64,000 nt of DNA from Paramicrobacterium humi. GTDB taxonomy: Bacteria; Actinomycetota; Actinomycetes; Actinomycetales; Microbacteriaceae. Where the stretch lies: assembly GCF_900105715.1 (NCBI RefSeq), contig NZ_FNRY01000001.1, forward strand, positions 620,001 to 684,000, read 5' to 3'. The translations under genes and the position numbers were made by a program. Of the stretch, positions 15,934-25,309 are shown in pieces; the stretch's first letter is position 1; each line of letters starts with the position of its first letter. The notes beneath the pieces are model-generated. The model did not search any database and had not been told where the DNA came from. It worked only from the letters and a program-made list of their open reading frames with translations.

Positions 15934-16494
15934 TCAGGGCGCGACGACCGACTCGATCGGAAGCCCTTCGAGGAATGAGCGCATCTGGGCGAGGTGAAGG
16001 CGTTCGATACCGTGCTCGTACACGGTGGTGAGGCGAAGCGAGGGCGTTCCCGCCGTGGCCTCGGCGACGAGAGAACCGTGCGCCATGACGGCTTCGTCGT
16101 CGATCCACACGAACGGTGCGGGCGACGCTTCCTGGTCGAGGATGATGCTCTGCGCTTTCCACCAGCCGCGCCCGCGATCCATGCTGACGGCGTCGGCGTC
16201 CATGATCGCGCGGCCGCCGAACAGTCCCCCGAGCGCGGGCGCCAGCCGCGTCATCGACGCGTGCATCTCGTTCCACGTGGACAGCCACACCAGCTCGAGC
16301 GCGAATTCCGTGCGAAGCGCATCGAGCTGGTCGACAACTTCGGGCGCCCACGTCAGGGGCAGTCTGCTCATCATTCCGCCGCCGTAGTCGATCTGCACTC
16401 GAGTCGACTTGACGGACGAGAACGGCGGTTCGTCGGCGTTGATGGCACCGTCGACATCCAGGTAGAGACGCGTCGGGTTGGTGGTGCGTGGCAT
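15934..16494 (-). CDS. HAD-like hydrolase domain protein
   Basis: A 186-residue protein with an N-terminal HAD motif I, LYLDVDGAIN (residues about 10-19), and a later acidic motif FVWIDDE. It resembles the HAD domains of the RNA-repair ('Swiss Army Knife') type proteins common in actinobacteria. Both aspartates of motif I are present. It is flanked by convergent or divergent unrelated genes and its substrate is unknown. Confidence 0.75.
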   Translation of the reverse strand: MPRTTNPTRLYLDVDGAINADEPPFSSVKSTRVQIDYGGGMMSRLPLTWAPEVVDQLDALRTEFALELVWLSTWNEMHASMTRLAPALGGLFGGRAIMDADAVSMDRGRGWWKAQSIILDQEASPAPFVWIDDEAVMAHGSLVAEATAGTPSLRLTTVYEHGIERLHLAQMRSFLEGLPIESVVAP

Positions 16495-16612
16495 TGTGCT
16501 CCTTGCCCTCTGGGCTGACGACGACAGTCAAGCACGAGGTGCTGACACTGCACTGACACGGGCTAGGAAAACGCCATGAACCGGCGCGTCGCGTTTCCGG
16601 CAGGATAGGAGC

Positions 16613-17524
16613 ATGCCCGTTCCTCTTTCCGGCACCACGGTGTCTCTCGCCGCGGGCCCTTGCCGCGCATCCATCGCCTCCGTCGGAGCGAGTCTTCGCG
16701 AACTGCTCTATGACGGCAGGGACCTCGTTCTCCCGTATGCGAAGGACCAGGTGCGGCCGAACTACCGCGGCGCGACGCTCGTGCCCTGGCCGAATCGCGT
16801 CGTGGATGGACGCTACCGCTGGGACGGGTCGGAGCATCAGCTCGCCCTCACCGAGCCCGCGCGCGGCCACGCCCTGCACGGCCTCGGCGCCTGGCTCGAT
16901 TACGACGTCGTCGAGAAGACCGAGAGCGCTGCGCTGCTGCGCGCGATGATTCCCGCGCAGGACGGCTACCCGTTCGCACTCGAGATCTCCACGAGTTGGC
17001 GGCTCGACGAGCACGGATTGCACTGCGAAGTGACGGCGCTCAATGTCGGCGACGCCGACGCCCCGTTCGGCACCGGACCGCACCCGTACCTCGTGGCGGG
17101 AGAGGGCCGCGTGGACGACTGGAGCGTGACGATCCCGGCGGCATCCGTTCTCACCGTGACCGAGGACCGGCTCATCCCGATCGGCCTCTCGCCGGTCGGC
17201 GGGACGGAGTTCGACTTCCGCTCGCACCGCGGCATCGGCGACACGTTCATCGACCACGCATTCACGGACCTCGAGCGCCGCGACGGTATCGCGGAAGTGC
17301 GACTGACGGCGGCATCCGGAACCGGCGTCGCGATGACCTGGGACGGTGCGTGCCCGTGGGTCCAGGTGCACACGGCCGATCAGCCTGTCGTCGCCGACAG
17401 CCGCCTCGGCCTCGCCGTCGAGCCCATGACATGCCCGCCGGACGCCTTCAACTCCGGGACGGACCTAATCCGTCTCGCGCCCGGTGAGCAGTCGAGTGCC
17501 AGCTGGAGCATCCGCGCGCTCTGA
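16613..17524 (+). CDS. Aldose 1-epimerase (mutarotase) family protein
   Basis: A 303-residue galactose-mutarotase-like protein that would interconvert anomers of hexoses or related sugars. Family landmarks are NRVVDGRYRW (residues 61-70), the catalytic-type His in RGHALHGLG, and TGPHPYLV with its conserved His-Pro. The ATG at 16613 is 6 bases after CAGGAT, so a leaderless start is possible, though GGAG also sits immediately upstream. Not in an obvious sugar operon. Confidence 0.88.
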   Translation: MPVPLSGTTVSLAAGPCRASIASVGASLRELLYDGRDLVLPYAKDQVRPNYRGATLVPWPNRVVDGRYRWDGSEHQLALTEPARGHALHGLGAWLDYDVVEKTESAALLRAMIPAQDGYPFALEISTSWRLDEHGLHCEVTALNVGDADAPFGTGPHPYLVAGEGRVDDWSVTIPAASVLTVTEDRLIPIGLSPVGGTEFDFRSHRGIGDTFIDHAFTDLERRDGIAEVRLTAASGTGVAMTWDGACPWVQVHTADQPVVADSRLGLAVEPMTCPPDAFNSGTDLIRLAPGEQSSASWSIRAL

Positions 17525-17651
17525 CGCGCGGATAGGCGATCGTCTTCGGCGCCGCAACCCCCTACACGCTCACCGGAAGCACGGCATACAGTCGCTGGAG
17601 TTCCGGCGCGCGGATCTCCCGTGCGCGGATTCCGAGTTCAAGGAGGGCACG

Positions 17652-18125
17652 ATGAGCACCATCCAGGACACCGAGCAGGTAGGCGTCCCGCTGACCGTCG
17701 CATACAACCAGTGGACGCAGTTCGAGTCGTTTCCGCAGTTCATGTCGAACGTCGACTCCGTGACGCAGGTCGATGACACGCACAACCATTGGAAGGTGAC
17801 GATCGGCGGCGTCGAGCGCGAGTTCGACACGGTCATCACCGAGCAGATTCCCGACGAGCGCATCGCGTGGCGCACAACCGAGGGTCCCGAGCACGGCGGC
17901 GTCGTGACGTTCTTCCGCGTCGCGGACGACGAGACGCGCGTGCACCTCGAGATGACGTGGGAGCCGGAGGGCTTCACGGAGAAGGCGGGAGCGGCGCTTC
18001 AGCTCGACGACATGGCGGTGAAGAAGGACCTCGGGAAGTTCAAGGAGCTGATCGAGTCCAACGGCTTCGAGACCGGCGCGTGGCGCGGCGAAGTCGACCG
18101 CGACGCCGACGCTACCGGGCGCTGA
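17652..18125 (+). CDS. SRPBCC (polyketide cyclase/START-like) family protein
   Basis: A 157-residue protein starting behind AAGGAGGGCACG. The N-terminus VGVPLTVAYNQWTQFESFPQFM is characteristic of the SRPBCC 'cyclase/dehydrase' group (YqjF/Coq10-like) that binds a hydrophobic ligand in a helix-grip fold. It has no catalytic signature to name a reaction. It is followed by a strong bidirectional terminator shared with the arabinofuranosidase operon. Confidence 0.85.
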   Translation: MSTIQDTEQVGVPLTVAYNQWTQFESFPQFMSNVDSVTQVDDTHNHWKVTIGGVEREFDTVITEQIPDERIAWRTTEGPEHGGVVTFFRVADDETRVHLEMTWEPEGFTEKAGAALQLDDMAVKKDLGKFKELIESNGFETGAWRGEVDRDADATGR

Positions 18126-18144
18126 GCCGCCGCAGTCAGGGAGA

Positions 18145-18181
18145 AGCCCGGCGCATCGGACAACCCACGATGCGCCGGGCT
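18145..18181. terminator. Bidirectional terminator
   Basis: A 14-bp perfect stem AGCCCGGCGCATCG (18145-18158) with its complement at 18168-18181 around a 9-base loop, between the convergent SRPBCC and GH51 genes. Confidence 0.75.
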
Positions 18182-18192
18182 CGACTGTGCGG

Positions 18193-19725
18193 CTAGGCCG
18201 TTGTCACCGCGACCTCGACCACGGCCCACGAGAGAGCCGGCAGCCGCAGGGTGACCGCGGAGCCCTCGACGGAGACGCCCTCGAGCGGCGTGAGACCGAC
18301 GCGCTCGGCGTCCTGCGTGTTGCTCGAGAAGCGGTCGCCGCCCTCGGGCACCGTGAGCACTTCGGCACGGGTGATGGCGGATGCCGCGAAGCCGCCGAGC
18401 TTCACGGAGACGTCGGCTGTCTCGTCGAGTCCGCGGTTCGCGAGGAACAGGGCGAGCCTCCCGCTCTCCTCATCCCACGTGGCGCTCACGTCCACGGCAT
18501 CCGCATCACCGTACTTGGCCGTATCGATGCGGTCGCTCGTGACGGCCGTGCGCAGGATGCTGCCGCGTGCGAGCTGAGACATGCGGGCGAACGGCCAGAA
18601 GATGCTCTGCCGCCACGCGGCGCCGCCCTCTTCGCTGCGGATCGGCGCGATGACGTTCACGAGCTGCGCCTGGTTCGCGATCGTGACGCGGTCGCCGTGG
18701 CGCAGCAGCGAGTTGAGGAAGGTTCCGACGACGACGGCGTCTGTGACGTTGTACTCGTCTTCGATGAGCCGCGGGTGCTTCCGCCACTGCTTGCCGACGT
18801 TGTGCGGCTGATCAGGGGTGTCGAGCCCTGTCTGGTACCACACGTTCCACTCGTCGAACGAGAGGTTGATGCGCTTTCGCGACTTGCGCTTGGCGCCGAC
18901 GGCGTCGGCAGTGGAGATCACGGACTCGATGAAGTAGTCCATGTCGACAGCGGTGGCGAGGAAGCTCTTCGCGTCGCCGTCGTGCTCCTGGTAGTAGGCG
19001 TGCAGGGAGAGGTAGTCGACTTCGTCGTAGACGTGGCCGAGCACCGTGTACTCCCACTCGCCGAACGTCGGCATGCCCGAACCCGAGCTGCCGACGGCGA
19101 CGAGCTCGATCGACGGGTCGACGAGCTTCATCGCCTTCCCCGCCTCCTGCGCGAGGCGGCCGTACTCGTCGGCGGTCTTGTGGCCGATCTGCCACGGCCC
19201 GTCGAGCTCGTTGCCGAGGCACCACACTTTGATGTCGAACGGGTCCTCCGCTCCGTTCTCGCGTCGCAGGTCGCTCCACGCCGTGCCGGCCGGGTGGTTC
19301 GCGTACTCGACGAGCGCGCGAGCGGCATCCACTCCCCTCGTGCCGAGGTTGATGGCCTCCATGACCTCGACGTCGGCCTCGCGCGCCCACTCGACGAATT
19401 CGTGCAGCCCGAACGCGTTGGTCTCGATCGTGTGCCAGGCGCCGTCGATGCGTGTCGGTCGCTCGTCGACGGGGCCAACGCCGTCTTCCCAGTTGTAGCC
19501 CGAGACGAAGTTGCCGCCCGGATAGCGCACGATCGTCGGTCCGAGCTCGCGAACGAGCTCAAGCACGTCCCGGCGGAAGCCCCGCTCGTCGGCGCTCGGG
19601 TGGCCCGGCTCGAAGATGCCGGTGTAGACGCAGCGGCCCATGTGCTCGACGAACGAGCCGAAGAGGCGGCGCGGAACCTCCCCGACGGTGAAGTCGCGGT
19701 CGATGGTGATGCGGGCGGTGCTCAT
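18193..19725 (-). CDS. Alpha-L-arabinofuranosidase, GH51
   Basis: A 510-residue glycosidase that releases L-arabinose from arabinoxylan or arabinan oligosaccharides. The acid/base Glu173 is in CLGNELDGPWQ and the nucleophile Glu292 is in LSFDEWNVW, both matching GH51. Other landmarks are FGSFVEHMGRCVYTGIFEP and RYPGGNFVSGYNWEDGVGP. No signal peptide, so it is cytoplasmic and works on imported arabino-oligosaccharides. It is the last gene after a binding protein and two MalFG-type permeases, the whole set preceded by a LacI regulator. Confidence 0.96.
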   Translation of the reverse strand: MSTARITIDRDFTVGEVPRRLFGSFVEHMGRCVYTGIFEPGHPSADERGFRRDVLELVRELGPTIVRYPGGNFVSGYNWEDGVGPVDERPTRIDGAWHTIETNAFGLHEFVEWAREADVEVMEAINLGTRGVDAARALVEYANHPAGTAWSDLRRENGAEDPFDIKVWCLGNELDGPWQIGHKTADEYGRLAQEAGKAMKLVDPSIELVAVGSSGSGMPTFGEWEYTVLGHVYDEVDYLSLHAYYQEHDGDAKSFLATAVDMDYFIESVISTADAVGAKRKSRKRINLSFDEWNVWYQTGLDTPDQPHNVGKQWRKHPRLIEDEYNVTDAVVVGTFLNSLLRHGDRVTIANQAQLVNVIAPIRSEEGGAAWRQSIFWPFARMSQLARGSILRTAVTSDRIDTAKYGDADAVDVSATWDEESGRLALFLANRGLDETADVSVKLGGFAASAITRAEVLTVPEGGDRFSSNTQDAERVGLTPLEGVSVEGSAVTLRLPALSWAVVEVAVTTA

Positions 19726-19761
19726 GTAACTCCTTGTTTCTGGGGGTGGTCTGGCCGGGCG

Positions 19762-20661
19762 TCACTGGCCGCCGAAGCCGGTGGTCGCGATGCCCTTGAT
19801 GATCTGGCGTTGGAAGAAGAGGAAGACGATGATGAGCGGCAGCGCGGCGAGGATCGCCATTGCCATGTTCTGCGCGTACTGGATGCCGTAGGCGCTCTTC
19901 ACCGTCTGCAGGCCGACCGGCAGCGTCATGAGCGACGGGTCGTTGATGACGATGAACGGCCAGAGGAAGTTGTTCCATGCCCAGACGAAGACGAAGATCG
20001 AGACGGCGGCGAGAATGGGACGCGACAGGGGAAGCACGATCGACCAGAACACGCGCAAGCGACTGGCGCCGTCCACGCGCGCGGCCTCCTCGAGCTCCAC
20101 CGGAATCTGGTCGAAGAACTGCTTCAGGATGAGCACGATGATCGGCTGCACGACTTGCGGAAGCATGAGCCCCCACGCCGTGTCGACGAGGTTCATCGCG
20201 AGCATCTCGTAGAACAGCGGCACGATGAGCACTTGCGGCGGAACAGCGATGGCCGCGATCACGAGCACGAACACGGCTTTGTTGCCCCGGAACCGCAGGC
20301 GCGAGAACGCATAGGCCGCGAGCGCGGCCGCGGCCACGGTGATGAGGGTCACGAGGGCCGAGGTGTACAGGCTGTTCCACGCCCAGATCGGCACGTTGCC
20401 CTCGGCGAGCACCTTCGCGTACGCCGCGAAGGTGTATCCGTGTTCGGGGAACAGCGTCGCCGACCCTGCGGCATCCGTCTCTGTCTTGAGCGACGTGACG
20501 ATGGCCCAGAAGAACGGCAGCAGCCAGGCCACGGCGAGCACGATGAGAACCACGAGCGCGGCGATCCCCGCTGCGCCCAGCTTCGTCCGTCGACGTGGAG
20601 CGTTGGATGCCGCTTTGCGAGCGGCCGCGGGAACGGTCATGTGTTCGGTCATTGTCGACAT
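19762..20661 (-). CDS. Carbohydrate ABC transporter permease, MalG type
   Basis: A 299-residue permease with six membrane segments. The EAA loop reads ELEEAARVDGASRLRVFWSIVLPLSRP, the standard MalG-family coupling motif. The start follows the stop of the MalF-type gene almost directly (TGACATG). No ATPase gene is present in the operon; systems of this kind usually share an MsiK-like multitask ATPase encoded elsewhere. Confidence 0.92.
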   Translation of the reverse strand: MSTMTEHMTVPAAARKAASNAPRRRTKLGAAGIAALVVLIVLAVAWLLPFFWAIVTSLKTETDAAGSATLFPEHGYTFAAYAKVLAEGNVPIWAWNSLYTSALVTLITVAAAALAAYAFSRLRFRGNKAVFVLVIAAIAVPPQVLIVPLFYEMLAMNLVDTAWGLMLPQVVQPIIVLILKQFFDQIPVELEEAARVDGASRLRVFWSIVLPLSRPILAAVSIFVFVWAWNNFLWPFIVINDPSLMTLPVGLQTVKSAYGIQYAQNMAMAILAALPLIIVFLFFQRQIIKGIATTGFGGQ

Positions 20662-20662
20662 G

Positions 20663-21595
20663 TCATGCGCTCCTTCGCGCCGTGATGCGGAACTGGATCA
20701 CCGAGACGATGATGATGAGGACGAAGAAGATGTAGGAGATCGCCGAGGAGTAGCCGAAGCGGAACCCCGTGAACCCGGACTCGAAGATGTACTGGATCGC
20801 CGAGCGGGTCGTGCCGGCGGGACCTCCCGAGGTCATCTGGTAGATCTGGTCGAACACCTTGAGCGAGGCGAGGATCTGCAGCAGAACCACCATGACGGTG
20901 GTCGAGCCGAGCTGCGGCACGGTGATCGAGAACAGCGTGCGCCAGCGGCCCGCCCCGTCGAGCGAGGCGGCCTCGTACTGGTGCTCGGGAATGTTCTGCA
21001 GCGCGGCGAGGTAGAGCAGGAAGTTGAAGCCGATCGTCCACCACACGGTCGTGACCACGACGGAGAGCATCGCGAGGTTCGGATCCTGCAGCCACGTGAC
21101 CGGGTCCACGCCGAACCAGCCGAGGATGGCGTTGAACAGGCCGAGCTGCGGGTTGTAGAGCCACACCCAGATGAGCGAGACGACCGTCGACGCGAGCAGG
21201 TACGGCATGAAGAACGACAGCCGCCACAGCCACTGCCCCGGCAGCCCCGTGTTCACAAGCAGCGCGAGCGCGAGCGAGATCACGACGAGCGGGATGGTGC
21301 TGAGCACCGTGAACCACACGGTGTTGAGCATCGAGCGCCACATGTCGGCGTCGCCGAGCGCCTCGGCGTAGTTGTCCAGGCCGATGAGGTCGCCACCGGC
21401 GCCCGTGAGGCTCTGGTTGGTGAAGCTCAAGTAGATGCCCCACAGCACGGGCACGAGCATGAACAGAATGAACAGGATGCCGAACGGGGCGATGAACGCC
21501 CAGCCGGCTAGCCCGTCACGCGGTCTGCCCGCACGCGACGCGCGGACGGTCGCCGCGGTGTCGGGGAGCACGTTTCGAGCGGTTGCCGTCGTCAC
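20663..21595 (-). CDS. Carbohydrate ABC transporter permease, MalF/UgpA type
   Basis: A 310-residue permease with a cytoplasmic N-terminal stretch and about six membrane helices. The coupling loop reads YEAASLDGAGRWRTLFSITVPQLG. It lies between the binding protein gene and the MalG-type partner in one operon with the GH51 enzyme. Likely substrate: arabinose-containing oligosaccharides. Confidence 0.92.
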   Translation of the reverse strand: MTTATARNVLPDTAATVRASRAGRPRDGLAGWAFIAPFGILFILFMLVPVLWGIYLSFTNQSLTGAGGDLIGLDNYAEALGDADMWRSMLNTVWFTVLSTIPLVVISLALALLVNTGLPGQWLWRLSFFMPYLLASTVVSLIWVWLYNPQLGLFNAILGWFGVDPVTWLQDPNLAMLSVVVTTVWWTIGFNFLLYLAALQNIPEHQYEAASLDGAGRWRTLFSITVPQLGSTTVMVVLLQILASLKVFDQIYQMTSGGPAGTTRSAIQYIFESGFTGFRFGYSSAISYIFFVLIIIVSVIQFRITARRSA

Positions 21596-21647
21596 AGCGA
21601 GACTCCTTCGTCGTGGCGCAGCGCCGCGCGCTGCCGGATTGCGGGGC

Positions 21648-22997
21648 TCATGCCGTCACCGGGTTCGGCTTGGCGAGCAGAGTGTTGATGCGCGTGATGA
21701 ACGACGTGAACCCGGCTTCGGGAGTCGTGCTGCCGAGCATGACGCCCTGGATCGCGTCGAGGAAGTACGTCTGGAAGTCGGATCCCGACCCCGTGAACCA
21801 CGCCGGCGGGTCGTAGTTGATCAGGTCAGCGGCGTTCGCGTAGTGCGCCTGCGGGATGAGCTCGTCATACGCGGGGTCCTCGATGACGGGCAGATAGGCG
21901 GGGATGTGCCCGGCGCCGGCCCAGTCAATCGACCCTTTCAGGAGGGTCGCCATGAATTCGTAGGCCGCTCGCCGCTTCGTCTCGTCGGGGTTGGACTGGT
22001 GCGGCAGCACGAAGGTGTGCGAGTCGGCGTACACGGCCGGCGTGCCGTAGAGCGTCGGGATGATCGTCGCATCGAACGGGATGCCCGCGTCCTGCATCGT
22101 CCGCAGCTCCCAGACCCCCGAGAACAGCATGCCGCTCTTCTGGCCGGCGAACTCGGCGATGCCGTTGTTGATGTCGCCGTTCTTGGCGGCAATCTTCCCG
22201 TCCACGAGCCTGGTCATGAACTTGAGCGACTCGAGAGCGGCATCCTCGTCGTATTCCGCGGGCTTGCCGGTCTCGAGCACCATGTCGGCGCCGTGCTGGC
22301 GATAGAGCGTGTAGAACAGCCGCCACAGCTGCGCGCCGTCGTTGAGGTATCCCCAGGAGAGGCCGTGCTGCCCGGTGACCGCTTGCATCTCAAGGGCCAT
22401 GTCGACGAACTCGTCCGGCGTCGACGTCTCGATGAGGGTGCCGTCCGAGGTCAGGACGCCGGCCTTGTCGGCGATGTCGGTGTTGAAGAACGTGATGAAC
22501 GGGTGCGAGTCGAGGGCGACCGAGTAGAGCCTGCCGTCGGTGAACCCCTTCTCCCAGATCCGCGGCTTGAACGTGTCTTCCGTGACGTCGAATTCGGCGA
22601 GCAGGTCGAGGTCCCACGGGTCGAGCAGGCCGCCGGGCGCCCAGCCCGTCACGCGGCTCGCGTGCATGATCGCGAGGTCGGGGGCGCGACCGCCGGCGGA
22701 CGCCATGGCGAGCTTCGTGTAGTACGGGGCACCCCAGGCGAGCACGGTTTGCTTCACGCTGACGTCGCCGAGCTTCTTCTCGACGTCGGCGACGAGGGTC
22801 GCCATGGTGATGCCGTCGCCGCCGCTCAGCAGGTGCCAGTACGAGATGTCGGTGATTCCGGATGCCGCGGCGGTCGAGCTGCATCCGGCGAGGGCCGGTG
22901 CGGCGAAGGCGCCGCCGAGAAGAGCGGCCGTGCCCGCGAGCAGGTGCCGCCGCGAGAGCGGCGGACCGCTGCGCGCGTGAGGTCGAAGAGGGGTCAT
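21648..22997 (-). CDS. Extracellular sugar-binding lipoprotein, family 1, probable Tat export
   Basis: A 449-residue binding protein. The start at 22997 is preceded by AAAGGAGTG. The N-terminus carries a twin-arginine stretch (SRRHLLAG) followed by a hydrophobic segment and the lipobox LAGC, so it is probably exported folded by Tat and lipid-anchored. The mature region is a family 1 solute-binding protein (ITDISYWHLLSGGDG, then GLSWGYLNDGAQLWR). It heads the operon with two permeases and GH51 and has a palindromic LacI-type operator just upstream. Confidence 0.9.
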   Translation of the reverse strand: MTPLRPHARSGPPLSRRHLLAGTAALLGGAFAAPALAGCSSTAAASGITDISYWHLLSGGDGITMATLVADVEKKLGDVSVKQTVLAWGAPYYTKLAMASAGGRAPDLAIMHASRVTGWAPGGLLDPWDLDLLAEFDVTEDTFKPRIWEKGFTDGRLYSVALDSHPFITFFNTDIADKAGVLTSDGTLIETSTPDEFVDMALEMQAVTGQHGLSWGYLNDGAQLWRLFYTLYRQHGADMVLETGKPAEYDEDAALESLKFMTRLVDGKIAAKNGDINNGIAEFAGQKSGMLFSGVWELRTMQDAGIPFDATIIPTLYGTPAVYADSHTFVLPHQSNPDETKRRAAYEFMATLLKGSIDWAGAGHIPAYLPVIEDPAYDELIPQAHYANAADLINYDPPAWFTGSGSDFQTYFLDAIQGVMLGSTTPEAGFTSFITRINTLLAKPNPVTA

Positions 22998-23028
22998 GTA
23001 CGTCACTCCTTTGTGGGTGGGCACCATC

Positions 23029-23044
23029 ATTACATCGATGTAAT
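23029..23044. promoter_or_regulatory. LacI-type operator before the arabinoside operon
   Basis: ATTACATCGATGTAAT is a perfect 16-bp palindrome 31 bp upstream of the binding-protein start and 42 bp after the end of the lacI gene. Size, symmetry and the central CG match LacI/GalR operators. Confidence 0.8.
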
Positions 23045-23085
23045 CAAGCGCGCAAGAGTGATTCCCGAATAGCCCGGCGCGCGGT

Positions 23086-24090
23086 TCAGCGGGTGCTCGC
23101 CCGTTCGATGATGCGATACGGCAGGCCGACCCGCTCGGGCGCGAGCCGCTGATCGGCGATGCGCCGCTCCAGCCGCTCGATCGCGAGCCGCGCGAGCTCG
23201 TGCCTGTCGAAGCCCACCGTCGTGAGCGCCGGCACGGCGTGCGGGCTGTCGGTCGTGTCATCGAATCCTGCGACCCGCACATCGTCGGGCACGCGATATC
23301 CGCGCTCCCACAGCACGCCGAGCACGCCGAACGCCATCGTGTCGGTGAAGCAGAACACGGCATCCGGCGCCCGATTCTCCGCATCGAGATACGCGGCCAT
23401 GGCGGATGCCGCTCCCGCGGACGTCCACTCGGCACAGCCGATCTCGAGCGACTCGTCGAGCGGAATGCCGGCCTCCCGAAGCGCCTGTCGATAGCCCGTC
23501 ACGCGCGAGCGCGCCGTCGCCGTCTGGAACCCGCCGACCGGGGAGCCGACGACGGCGATGCGGCGGCAGCCCCGTTCGATCAGGTGCTGCGTCATCTCGT
23601 GCGCCGAGGCGACGCTGTCGACGCCGACCTGGTCGACGAGGCTCTGCTCCACTTCGCCGATGAGCACGAGCGGCGGAAGCGCGTCGACCTTCGCGATGAC
23701 GCTGTCTTCGAGCGTGACCGGGTTGAGAATCAGTCCGTCGACGAGGTGTGCGCGCGCCCTCGAGAGCAGCTCGAGCTCCCGCTCGGGCTCGGCGCCGGTC
23801 TGCTCGATCTGGATCGCCCAGCCGCGCTCGTGCGCGACCTCGACGAACGCGCCCATCGTCTCCGCCGAATACTGCGTCGCGAGGTGCGGCAGCGCGAGCG
23901 CGAGCACTCCCGAGCGGCCGTTGCGCAGGCCGCGAGCGCTGAGGTTCGGAACGTAGTCGAGCTCCGCCATCGCCGCCTCGACGCGCTCACGCGTCTCGGG
24001 CCGCACGAACACGACGCCGTTGATGACGTTCGACACCGTCTTCGGCGACACACCGGCCCGCTCGGCCACGTCACGCATTGTCGCTCGCAC
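23086..24090 (-). CDS. LacI family regulator of the arabinoside operon
   Basis: A 334-residue repressor with helix-turn-helix and hinge helix at the N-terminus (TMRDVAERAGVSPKTVSNVING) and a sugar-binding effector domain (AVFCFTDTMAFGVL, then VAGFDDT). It lies directly upstream of, and in the same direction as, the binding protein/permease/GH51 operon, with a perfect palindrome in the gap. It probably represses that operon until an arabino-oligosaccharide or arabinose binds. Confidence 0.93.
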   Translation of the reverse strand: MRATMRDVAERAGVSPKTVSNVINGVVFVRPETRERVEAAMAELDYVPNLSARGLRNGRSGVLALALPHLATQYSAETMGAFVEVAHERGWAIQIEQTGAEPERELELLSRARAHLVDGLILNPVTLEDSVIAKVDALPPLVLIGEVEQSLVDQVGVDSVASAHEMTQHLIERGCRRIAVVGSPVGGFQTATARSRVTGYRQALREAGIPLDESLEIGCAEWTSAGAASAMAAYLDAENRAPDAVFCFTDTMAFGVLGVLWERGYRVPDDVRVAGFDDTTDSPHAVPALTTVGFDRHELARLAIERLERRIADQRLAPERVGLPYRIIERASTR

Positions 24091-24176
24091 CGTTTCAGCC
24101 TAACCGTGCGGGCGCCCGCCACCGGCGGAGAGCGCGGCGCAGCGCACCTCCCCTGCCGGATCGCGGGGCACCGGCT

Positions 24177-24255
24177 CTTCGTTCTGCAATTCCCCCGCGC
24201 GCGCCGGCGTGTCGGGCCTCGCCGCCGGCGTGTCGCCCGAAATTGCAGAACGAAG
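24177..24255. repeat. Intergenic palindromic element
   Basis: CTTCGTTCTGCAATT (24177-24191) and AATTGCAGAACGAAG (24241-24255) are exact 15-bp inverted arms around 49 bp. Inside, CGCCGGCGTGTCG occurs twice in direct orientation. It lies in the gap between lacI and the SDR gene and codes for nothing. The form suggests an extragenic repeat (REP/MITE-like), but only one copy is in this window. Confidence 0.65.
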
Positions 24256-24325
24256 CAGCCCGACCGCGTCCGCTGTCGGGCCCGCAGGGCTCGCGCGACG
24301 TGGCCAAAGCCGCGAGAATCAACGC

Positions 24326-25309
24326 ATGACTCGCGTGCTCTACATCGGCGGAACCGGAACCATCAGCTCGGCGTGCGTCGCGCGCTCCCTCGAGCTCGGC
24401 CACGAGGTGACCGTGCTGAACCGCGGGCACGCGAGCCCACGACCCGTTCCCGGCGGGGTCGAGCAGCTCACGGGAGACGCCGGCTCGGCGGCATCCCTCA
24501 CCGAGGCCCTCGGCGACCGTGAGTTCGACGCCGTCGCCCAGTTCGTCGCGTTCAGTCCCGAGCACGTCGCTGCCGACGTCGAGTTCTTCGCCGGCCGCAC
24601 GGGCCAGTACGTGTTCATCAGCACGGCATCGGCGTACCAGAAGCCCCCGTCGCGGCTGCCCGTCACCGAGTCCACGCCGCTGCGCAACCCGTTCTGGCAG
24701 TATTCCCGCGACAAGATCGCCGGCGAGGACGTTCTCGTTCACGCGTATCGCGAGTCCGGCTTCCCGATGACGATTGTCCGTCCCTCGCACACCTACGACC
24801 GCACGCGGCTGCCGACCCTCGGCGGCTGGACCGACATCGCCCGCATGCGCGCCGGCCAGCCCGTCATCGTGCACGGCGACGGCACGAGCCTGTGGACCGT
24901 CACCCACAACACCGACTTCGCCGTCGGCTTCGCGGGGCTGCTCGGCAACCCCTTCGCGCTCGGCGAGGCGTTCACGATCACGTCCGACCATGCGCCGACG
25001 TGGAACCAGATCTACGAGTGGCTTGCGGATGCCGCCGGCGCGACGTGCGACATCGTGCACGTGGCCTCCGACCGCATCACCGCCGAGCTGCCCGACCTCG
25101 GGCCCGGACTGCTCGGCGACAAGGCGCACTCGATGGTCTTCGACACGAGCAAGCTGCGCTCCCTCGTACCGGAGTTCCGCACGAGCATTCCCTACTGGCA
25201 GGGCGCCCGCGAGCAGATCGCGTGGTTTGACGCGCACCCCGACAGGCAAGCGACGGATGCCGCGCTCGACGCCGCCTTCGACCGCCTCGTCGCGTCCGCC
25301 CGCGCGTGA
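24326..25309 (+). CDS. NAD-dependent epimerase/dehydratase family protein (extended SDR-like)
   Basis: A 327-residue Rossmann protein. The dinucleotide motif is YIGGTGTIS at residues 6-14, with VTVLNRG ending the second strand. The central region (FISTASAYQK ... YSRDKIAGEDVL) carries a Tyr-x3-Lys-like pair (YSRDK) of the SDR active site. It resembles atypical SDRs related to plastid CSP41 proteins. The ATG at 24326 has no Shine-Dalgarno and is 6 bases after GAGAAT, so it may be leaderless. Substrate unknown. Confidence 0.85.
   Translation: MTRVLYIGGTGTISSACVARSLELGHEVTVLNRGHASPRPVPGGVEQLTGDAGSAASLTEALGDREFDAVAQFVAFSPEHVAADVEFFAGRTGQYVFISTASAYQKPPSRLPVTESTPLRNPFWQYSRDKIAGEDVLVHAYRESGFPMTIVRPSHTYDRTRLPTLGGWTDIARMRAGQPVIVHGDGTSLWTVTHNTDFAVGFAGLLGNPFALGEAFTITSDHAPTWNQIYEWLADAAGATCDIVHVASDRITAELPDLGPGLLGDKAHSMVFDTSKLRSLVPEFRTSIPYWQGAREQIAWFDAHPDRQATDAALDAAFDRLVASARA

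Noticed and set aside
15704-17371. A 555-codon minus-strand frame ending in the small basic protein
   Set aside because: Most of it is antisense to the mutarotase or out of frame with the HAD gene; only the last 37 codons have a ribosome site and a plausible product.
18187-20685. An 832-codon plus-strand open frame
   Set aside because: It is the complement of the GH51 and permease genes; composition is Arg/Asp/Val/His-rich as expected for an antisense shadow in GC-rich DNA, and it has no domain.
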